Assembly (NCBI RefSeq): GCF_009193175.1 | Contig: NZ_VUKE01000007.1 | Location: forward strand, 62,001-126,000 | Direction: 5' to 3' | Length of the DNA: 64,000 bases | From: Georgenia ruanii | Lineage (GTDB): Bacteria; Actinomycetota; Actinomycetes; Actinomycetales; Actinomycetaceae | Part shown: piece after piece, positions 59,215 to 64,000 of the stretch | Numbering within the stretch: position 1 is the first letter of the stretch | How the letters are laid out: each line of letters opens with the position of its first letter | Program-made: the position numbers and the translations under genes | Notes under the pieces: generated by a model | What the model saw: the letters and a program-made list of their open reading frames with translations, nothing else | What the model was told of the DNA's origin: nothing | The model's database searches: none

Positions 59215-59637
59215 TCAGAGTCGGCGCTCGGTCTCGGGGTCCGCCGCCCCGTCGTAGTACTTCTCGAGCACCTCCCGGAAGACGGGCTCGTCCGGCGCGG
59301 CGCGGGCGAACAGCGTCATCGACGAGCGCAGCTTCATCGCGTCGACGGGGCCGAAGATCGCCTGCGCCGACGGCGCGTCGCTCGCGGCGACGGCGGCGGC
59401 GCACTCGCGCAGCCGCGCGCCGAGCACCGGGTGGCGCAGGTACGCGCGCGCCTCCGCCAGCGAGGCGAGGGCGTAGCGCTGGGCCATCGGGCTGTGGCCC
59501 AGCCCGGCGACCTGGGGAAAGACGAACCACATCCAGTGGGTCGTCTTGCGGCCGCGGCGCAGTTCCGCCAGCGCCTGCTCGTAGGTGCCGCCGCCGTCCT
59601 GGACGGTGACGAAGCGTTGCAGGTCGTACTCGTCCAC
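59215..59637 (-). CDS. DUF1810 family protein
   Basis: 140 residues. DUF1810 marks are YDLQRFVTVQDGG at the start, TTHWMWFVFPQVAGLGHSPMAQRYAL (the conserved core) and DAMKLRSSMTLFA. The function is unknown. GTG 59637 was chosen over GTG 59649 because the GGGAGGGG ribosome site lies just before it and the family start DEYDLQRF begins there. The gene follows the TPP enzyme after 18 bases on the same strand and is probably cotranscribed. Confidence 0.9.
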   Translation of the reverse strand: MDEYDLQRFVTVQDGGGTYEQALAELRRGRKTTHWMWFVFPQVAGLGHSPMAQRYALASLAEARAYLRHPVLGARLRECAAAVAASDAPSAQAIFGPVDAMKLRSSMTLFARAAPDEPVFREVLEKYYDGAADPETERRL

Positions 59638-59655
59638 GTCCCCTCCCACCGGCCG

Positions 59656-61287
59656 TCAGTGGCCGAAGGCCTCCCCCAGCCACCACGACGGCTCGTCGGC
59701 GACCACCTTGGCATCGACGAGCAGCGGCGTCGCGCGCGGGCCGTCCAACCACTGCCGCACCCCGGCCAGATCGCCCGGGTCGCGCACGGTCACCGCCGTG
59801 AATCCGTACCCGCGGCCGACGGCCGCGATGTCGGTGGGCGGGAAGGTCACGGTGTCCAGCGGTTCGCCGGCGTCGGCGAAGTGGTGGACCTCGGCCCCGT
59901 AGGCGTCGTCGTTGTAGACCACGACGACCATCGGCAGGCCCAGGCGCCGCACCGTGTCCAGCTCCGCGGCCGCCATGAGGGCGCCGCCGTCGCCGAGGGC
60001 GGCCACCGGCAGCCGGTCGGGCCGGGCCAGAGCGGCGCCGACGGCGGTGGCCAGGCCCAGACCGACGGACTGGAAGGCCTGGGTGAAGCAGAACCCCTGC
60101 TCGTCGGGGACGGAGAGGAACATGCTGGGGTACCCCATGAAGTTGCCCGAGTCGACGGCGACGACCCGCTCGGCCGGCAGCAGGTCGTCCAGCGCGGCGG
60201 TCAGGGTGCGCGGGTCGATGCGCCCGCCGCCCGTGCGGTCCTCGAAGGGCACGTCGCGCCAGCGCCCGCCGGTCGCCAGGCGGGCGAGCACCTCGGGCGT
60301 GCGGTAGCCGGTCACCGGCGCCCCCAGGGCGGCCAGGACGGCGTCCGCCGTCGTCGGCACGTCCCCGAGCACCGCGAGGTCCACCTGGCGCTGGCGCCCG
60401 AGCGCCTCGGGGGTGTCGTCGACCTGGACGCCGGCGGCGCCCTCCCCGATGAGGCGGCCGTGCCGCATGGTCCACATGTTCAGCGAGCAGCCCCAGCCGA
60501 CGACGAGATCGGCGCCGCGGATGAGATCGGCCGCCACGGGGGTGGAGAAGCCGCCAGAGACGTCGAGGGCCCAGGCGTCGTCGTGGAAGAGCCCCTTGGC
60601 CACGGCGGAGGTGGCCAGCAGCGCCCCGCAGCGGTGCGCGAGCGCGCCCAGCGCCGCGCGGGCGTGGGCGGACCGGGCCCCGCGACCGGCGACGAACACC
60701 GGCCGACGGGCCGTCCGCAGCAGCTCCACCAGCCGGCCGAGGTCGTCGGCGGCCGGTTCGGCGGGGATCGGCGGGGCGGGCAGGCGCACCGGGTCGGGCG
60801 GCGGGGCAGGCAGGTCCTGAACGTCGAGCGGGAGGTTGAGCAGCACCGTGCGGCGCTGGTGCACCGCCGTCGTCACGGCCGCCGCCGTCTCCTCGACGGC
60901 ACGCTCCGGCGCGGTGATCCGCGCCGGGACGGCACCGACGGCCCGGGCCAGGGCGTCCTGGTCGACGGCGAAGTTCGACGCCGGCGAGGTGGCCTCGGCG
61001 GCCAGGACGACCAGCGGGGTGCGGCTCTTGGCGGCCTCGGCGATGCCCGTCATGGCGTTGGTGAGCCCGCAGCCCTGGTGGACGCTGAGCGCGCCGGGCG
61101 CGCCGGCGGTGCGGGCGTAGGCGTCGGCCATGGTGGCCGCCCCGCCCTCGTGGCGGGCGGCGACGAACCGGGCGCCGGCGGCCACCATCGCGTTGGTGAC
61201 GTGGAAGTTGCCCGACCCGACGACGCCGAAGACGTGGTCGACGCCGAGCTCGACCAGCGTGCGCCCGACCGCCTGGCTGACCCGCAC
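59656..61287 (-). CDS. Thiamine diphosphate-dependent enzyme (acetolactate synthase/benzoylformate decarboxylase-like)
   Basis: 543 residues with the three-domain ThDP layout. The catalytic Glu is E47 (RHEGGAATMADAYAR), and the ThDP-Mg motif is GDGG-x(24-27)-N (ALGDGGALMAAAELDT and VYNDDAYG). FAD-binding residues of real acetolactate synthase are not clear. The reaction is unknown; decarboxylation of a 2-oxo acid is the best guess. GTG 61287 lies two bases after the cyclase gene stop. The family name is inferred only at the fold level. Confidence 0.85.
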   Translation of the reverse strand: MRVSQAVGRTLVELGVDHVFGVVGSGNFHVTNAMVAAGARFVAARHEGGAATMADAYARTAGAPGALSVHQGCGLTNAMTGIAEAAKSRTPLVVLAAEATSPASNFAVDQDALARAVGAVPARITAPERAVEETAAAVTTAVHQRRTVLLNLPLDVQDLPAPPPDPVRLPAPPIPAEPAADDLGRLVELLRTARRPVFVAGRGARSAHARAALGALAHRCGALLATSAVAKGLFHDDAWALDVSGGFSTPVAADLIRGADLVVGWGCSLNMWTMRHGRLIGEGAAGVQVDDTPEALGRQRQVDLAVLGDVPTTADAVLAALGAPVTGYRTPEVLARLATGGRWRDVPFEDRTGGGRIDPRTLTAALDDLLPAERVVAVDSGNFMGYPSMFLSVPDEQGFCFTQAFQSVGLGLATAVGAALARPDRLPVAALGDGGALMAAAELDTVRRLGLPMVVVVYNDDAYGAEVHHFADAGEPLDTVTFPPTDIAAVGRGYGFTAVTVRDPGDLAGVRQWLDGPRATPLLVDAKVVADEPSWWLGEAFGH

Positions 61288-61289
61288 CG

Positions 61290-62060
61290 TCAGTCCTCGA
61301 CGAGGGCGAGCACCCGCGCCGGCGAGCCGGAGCCGCCGACGATCTTCAGCGGGGCGGCGACCAGGACGGCGCCGGTGGGCGGGAGCTGGTCGAGGTTCTG
61401 CAGCTGGGCGAGGCCGTACTTGCCGTTGCCGAGCAGGAAGGCGTGGCAGGGGAACGCCGGGTCGAAGGAGTGCGCGGCGCCGGCGTCGGTGCCGACCGTC
61501 TCGACCCCGAGGCCCTGCAGCGGGGACTCCTCCGCCACCCACCGCGCGCACTCCGCCGACATTCCGGGGCTGGTGGGCCCGGTCGCGGTGTTGTTGATCA
61601 TCTCCTGCTGGCTCACCCGGGCCGACCAGCCGGTGCGGCACAGCAGCCACCCGCCGGCGGGCAGCTCGCCGTGGCGGTCGACGAAGGCCTCGATGTCGGC
61701 GACCTCGATGAGGTGGCCGGGGTTCTCGGCGACCCGGTCCGTCACGTCGAGGACGACGGCGGGGGCGACCAGCGCGGCCGGCGGGACGGCGTCGATGTGC
61801 GCCTCGTCGGCACCGGTGACCCAGTGGCTCGGCGCGTCGAAGTGGGTGCCGGTGTGCTCGCCGGTGCGGAAGTTGTTCCAGTGCCAGGCCGGCCCGCGGT
61901 CGTCGTAGCAGGAGATCTCCTCGAGCTCGAAGCGGGCGGTCTGCCCGAACTGCTCGGGGAGCTCCAGGATCGGGGTCTCCGCGCTCAGCGGCGCGGTGAG
62001 GTCGACGATGCGGACGGATCCGCCGGTCAGGGCGGCGAGGAGGTGGGGCAGGACGGGCAT
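61290..62060 (-). CDS. Cyclase family protein (kynurenine formamidase-like)
   Basis: 256 residues of the cyclase/KynB fold. The metal motif is HTGTHFDAPSHW with H69, H73, D75 and H79, and DLTAPLSAETPILELP is the typical N-terminus. A hydrolase of an amide, ester or lactone is expected; with the ThDP enzyme directly downstream it may open or cleave an acyl intermediate, but the substrate is not known. ATG 62060 has GGGAG five bases upstream. It is the first gene of a three-gene unit (cyclase, ThDP enzyme, DUF1810). Confidence 0.88.
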   Translation of the reverse strand: MPVLPHLLAALTGGSVRIVDLTAPLSAETPILELPEQFGQTARFELEEISCYDDRGPAWHWNNFRTGEHTGTHFDAPSHWVTGADEAHIDAVPPAALVAPAVVLDVTDRVAENPGHLIEVADIEAFVDRHGELPAGGWLLCRTGWSARVSQQEMINNTATGPTSPGMSAECARWVAEESPLQGLGVETVGTDAGAAHSFDPAFPCHAFLLGNGKYGLAQLQNLDQLPPTGAVLVAAPLKIVGGSGSPARVLALVED

Positions 62061-62531
62061 CGGTGCTCCCGGGAACGGCGCGCGGGGACTGGGGTCGTGC
62101 GATGTGACCGAGAACATAGCGGAGCCGCCGGGGCGCGTGTGCGAGCGCCCGTTGCCGGCCGCCCGGACGTCGCCTTCGCGACACCCCGTCCCACGCTCCT
62201 CGGCCCCAGCTCGCGATGCGGCGGGAACCGGCCAGGGCGGTCGACGGTGGCGGCGGTGGCGCCCCACGGCGTCGCCGATCACGCCCCCCGATCTCACCAT
62301 GCGGACGAACCGGAAGGGTCGGCCAGGGGTTGAATCGGCACGATCTGGCCGTTTATGCGGCCTGGGCGGCCGGTTCGGAGGCGCCCGTAGACGACACACC
62401 GAACGATCCGCGCGAGCGTGCGGATCGAGTTGCCGGCGCGATCTCTCGGCTTTCGTTGTCCCTCGTCCGTATCTAGCGTGCTGGGCGGCCGGTCACCGTG
62501 GCCGGCCGAACTGAGAGAGGGAGAACAACCC
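62061..62531. other. Gene-free gap upstream of the acidic repeat protein
   Basis: A 471-base gap. On minus a TATGTT box near 62113-62118 may be the promoter of the cyclase gene. On plus a TAGCGT box (62474-62479) would start the acidic protein with a leader of about 46 bases. No coding frame shows homology. Confidence 0.6.
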
Positions 62532-63536
62532 TTGAACAGCAGCAAGAAGATCTGGCTCATCGGCGGCCTGTCCGCCGCGACCATCATCGCCGGCGCGAGC
62601 GGTGCGACGGCCTCGCCGGCGCACGGCCCCCACGACGAGCACGTCAAGCACAGCGCGTTCCGCGCGGCACCCACGGACAAGCAGGACGACGGCGAGGGGC
62701 ACGACGGTCCGGGGCGCAAGCTCGGGCACGTGCGCGGGCTGGGGCACCACTTCAGCCCCGGCGTCGGGCACCTGAACCACGAGCACGCCCCCATCACCCA
62801 GCCGCCGGCCGCGGAGCCGCCCGCCGAGGAGCCCCCGGCCGACGAGCAGCGCCCCGCCGCGCAGGCCCCGACGGACCTGCCGTCTGCCGAGGAGCCGCCG
62901 ATGGACTGGCCTGTCGGCGAGGAGCCGCCGGCTGACCTGTCCCCTGGTGACGAGCAGGTGACCGACGAGCCCACCACCGACGAGCCCACCACCGACGAGC
63001 CCACCGCGGAGGAGCCCGTCACCGAGGAGCCGGTGACCGACGAGCCGACCTCCGAGGAGCCGCCGGCGACCGTCCCGGGTGACGACGCCACCACCCCGGA
63101 CGACGTCACCACCGACGAGCCGGCCACCGACGAGCCGACCTCCGAGGAGCCGCCGGCGACCGTCCCGGGTGACGACGCCACCACCCCGGACGACGTCACC
63201 ACCGACGAGCCCGCCGCGGAGGAGCCCGTCGCCGAGGAGCCGGTGACCGACGAGCCCACCGCAGAGGAGCCCGCCACCGAAGATCCGGTGACCGAGGAGC
63301 CGCCGGCGACCGTCCCGGGTGACGACGCCACCACGCCCGACGACGCCGCGACCGACGAGAGCATCCTGCTCCAGATCGTCAGCGCGACGCTGACCCTCCC
63401 GGCCATCGAGGGCGCCGTCGACGCCGTGGCGGACGTCGCCACCGCCGTCATGGACCAGGCTGCCGTGGACCCGGCCTCGCTCGACACGGCCGAGGTCACC
63501 GAGTCCGTGCCGGTTCCCCTCGACGCTGTGAGCTAG
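62532..63536 (+). CDS. Secreted acidic Pro/Glu/Thr-rich repeat protein
   Basis: 334 residues, no known family. TTG 62532 starts a typical signal peptide: two lysines, the hydrophobic run IWLIGGLSAATIIAG, then TASPA as a cleavage site around residue 28. AGGGAG lies nine bases before TTG. A His-rich stretch (about 30-90) is followed by about 190 residues of Pro, Glu, Asp and Thr built from DEPT, EEP and PGDDATTPDD units, and an amphipathic or weakly hydrophobic C-terminal part (ESILLQIVSATLTLPAIEGAV). No sortase motif (LPxTG) is seen. It is likely exported and may bind metal or the cell wall. Confidence 0.75.
   Translation: MNSSKKIWLIGGLSAATIIAGASGATASPAHGPHDEHVKHSAFRAAPTDKQDDGEGHDGPGRKLGHVRGLGHHFSPGVGHLNHEHAPITQPPAAEPPAEEPPADEQRPAAQAPTDLPSAEEPPMDWPVGEEPPADLSPGDEQVTDEPTTDEPTTDEPTAEEPVTEEPVTDEPTSEEPPATVPGDDATTPDDVTTDEPATDEPTSEEPPATVPGDDATTPDDVTTDEPAAEEPVAEEPVTDEPTAEEPATEDPVTEEPPATVPGDDATTPDDAATDESILLQIVSATLTLPAIEGAVDAVADVATAVMDQAAVDPASLDTAEVTESVPVPLDAVS
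63036..63211. repeat. 86-bp exact direct repeat, 90-bp period, in the acidic protein gene
   Basis: Bases 63036-63121 and 63126-63211 are identical; the period is 90 bases, or 30 codons. A third, partial copy begins near 63292. It encodes the DEPTSEEPPATVPGDDATTPDD block. Confidence 0.9.
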
Positions 63537-63559
63537 TCGCCAGCAGCTGGCCACCAGCC

Positions 63560-63597
63560 GCGGCCGCGCACCGGACCCCCCTCCGGTGCGCGGCCGC
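63560..63597 (+). terminator. Terminator after the acidic repeat protein gene
   Basis: A 16-bp perfect stem (63560-63575 with 63582-63597) with a six-C loop, followed by TTCGCTGT. It lies 23 bases after the stop. Confidence 0.85.
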
Positions 63598-63620
63598 TTC
63601 GCTGTGCCCGCGGCTGCGCG

Positions 63621-63998
63621 CTATGCCGAGCCGGACTCCTCCGCGCCGACGACGGTCAGCGGGTACCCCTCCACGCCGCGGTGGACGAGGCGGGCGGAGA
63701 ATCGGGTGAAGGAGCCGTCGACGAATGCGAGGAGGTCGGCCACCGGCACCCGGAACCGCACGACCGGGAGGTGCCCGAGCCTCGCCGCGAGCGCCATGAG
63801 CTCGTCACGGTCCCCGACGCCGTACTTCGCCCGATCGAGGGCGTAGACGATCACACTGTCGCCGCCCCTCCAGCGCCGGAGGTCGACGGCGAGGATCGCC
63901 CACCGGGCGCGATCCAGCCCGGCGAGCGCGTACATGCCCGCCTGCTCCTGGGCGTCCACGCCGTCCGCCGCCGCGGTGCCGCCGAAGTCGCCGTGGTG
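63621..63998 (-). CDS. Unidentified protein, 5' truncated at the window edge
   Basis: 125 codons on minus ending at 63621; the frame stays open past 64000, where it reads HHGDFGGTAAADG before an internal GTG at 63959. No family is recognised. The visible part is a mixed alpha/beta sequence with an RWAILAVDLRRWRGGDSVIVYALDRAKYGVGDRDEL region and RFRVPVADLLAFVDGSFTRFSARLV. No signal or membrane helix is seen in the part shown. The GTG 63959 could be a start, but the upstream open frame makes a larger gene more likely. Confidence 0.6.
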   Translation of the reverse strand, partial: HHGDFGGTAAADGVDAQEQAGMYALAGLDRARWAILAVDLRRWRGGDSVIVYALDRAKYGVGDRDELMALAARLGHLPVVRFRVPVADLLAFVDGSFTRFSARLVHRGVEGYPLTVVGAEESGSA

Positions 63999-64000
63999 GA

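Noticed and set aside
58000-61908. Long plus-strand open frame opposite rlmC and the ThDP gene
   Set aside because: Antisense shadow with Arg/Gly/Val-rich product.
1-64000. tRNA, rRNA, riboswitch, insertion sequence or prophage genes
   Set aside because: I looked for cloverleaf-like arms, transposase motifs and phage proteins and saw none that I could support by eye.

Overview
The window is a chromosomal stretch from a high-GC Gram-positive bacterium of the Actinomycetota. Evidence includes a qcrCAB plus ctaCDF respiratory supercomplex, a GarA/FtsR/DUF151/MerR cluster next to PgsA-DUF881-Sbp-DUF881, two LLM-class (luciferase-like) oxidoreductases and a DUF385 (deazaflavin) protein, a DUF222-HNH protein, and GTG or TTG starts. 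The gene mix suggests a member of the Micrococcales (Cellulomonas/Georgenia-like), but this is inference; there is no rRNA or tRNA in the window. I see no prophage, insertion sequence or CRISPR array. The window cuts qcrC at the left edge and an unidentified gene at the right edge.

Layout. 1-7.8 kb: respiratory chain, with qcrC-qcrA-qcrB and sodA on plus, converging on ctaC-ctaD-ctaF on minus. 8-15.3 kb: FKBP lipoprotein, ErpA, glycerate kinase, M20 peptidase, DUF3043 protein, aldo/keto reductase and PyrD. 15.4-21.6 kb: a minus-strand run, pgsA-DUF881-sbp-DUF881, then garA-ftsR-DUF151-merR, which matches the order known around Rv1822-Rv1830 of Mycobacterium tuberculosis except that gcvH is absent. 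21.7-27 kb: DUF4126 protein, LLM oxidoreductase, RNase HI, EF-G-like GTPase, GlgC-like protein. 27.9-32 kb: acyltransferase 3 and a fused polysaccharide deacetylase/glycosyltransferase, probably surface glycan work. 32.8-46.6 kb: PepN, universal stress protein, DUF6328 protein, ArfB, ICMT-like methyltransferase, GH46 chitosanase, DUF222-HNH protein, a second LLM enzyme, flavin monooxygenase with LuxR/TPR regulator, HtrA-like protease and an S4 RNA-binding protein. 46.8-54.7 kb: HrpB helicase, VOC protein, deazaflavin-dependent oxidoreductase, NhaA-DsbA fusion and an RsbQ-RsbP-like signalling pair. 54.8-64 kb: Pro-rich membrane protein, 74-residue repeat protein, hydroxyacid dehydrogenase, TetR, RlmC, DUF1810, TPP enzyme with cyclase, and a secreted acidic repeat protein.

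How it works together. The first block is the aerobic terminal respiratory pathway plus superoxide defence. The 15-21 kb block combines phospholipid synthesis, small membrane proteins and the FHA/MerR regulators linked to 2-oxoglutarate metabolism and cell division. The RsbQ-RsbP pair would feed a partner-switching stress response.

Two patterns recur. First, many starts have a TAnnnT -10 box only 6-9 bases upstream, predicting leaderless mRNAs; in two cases the TAG stop of the gene before forms the first three bases of that -10. Second, several gene-free gaps carry short tandem repeats (periods 9, 22, 23, 25, 28 and 32 bp), three of them at or just beyond gene 3' ends. Most genes here are ordinary housekeeping or accessory genes. 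The items that most deserve a second look are the GlgC-like protein lacking catalytic residues, the RsbQ-RsbP pair, the NhaA-DsbA fusion, the stop/-10 overlaps and the tandem repeats.
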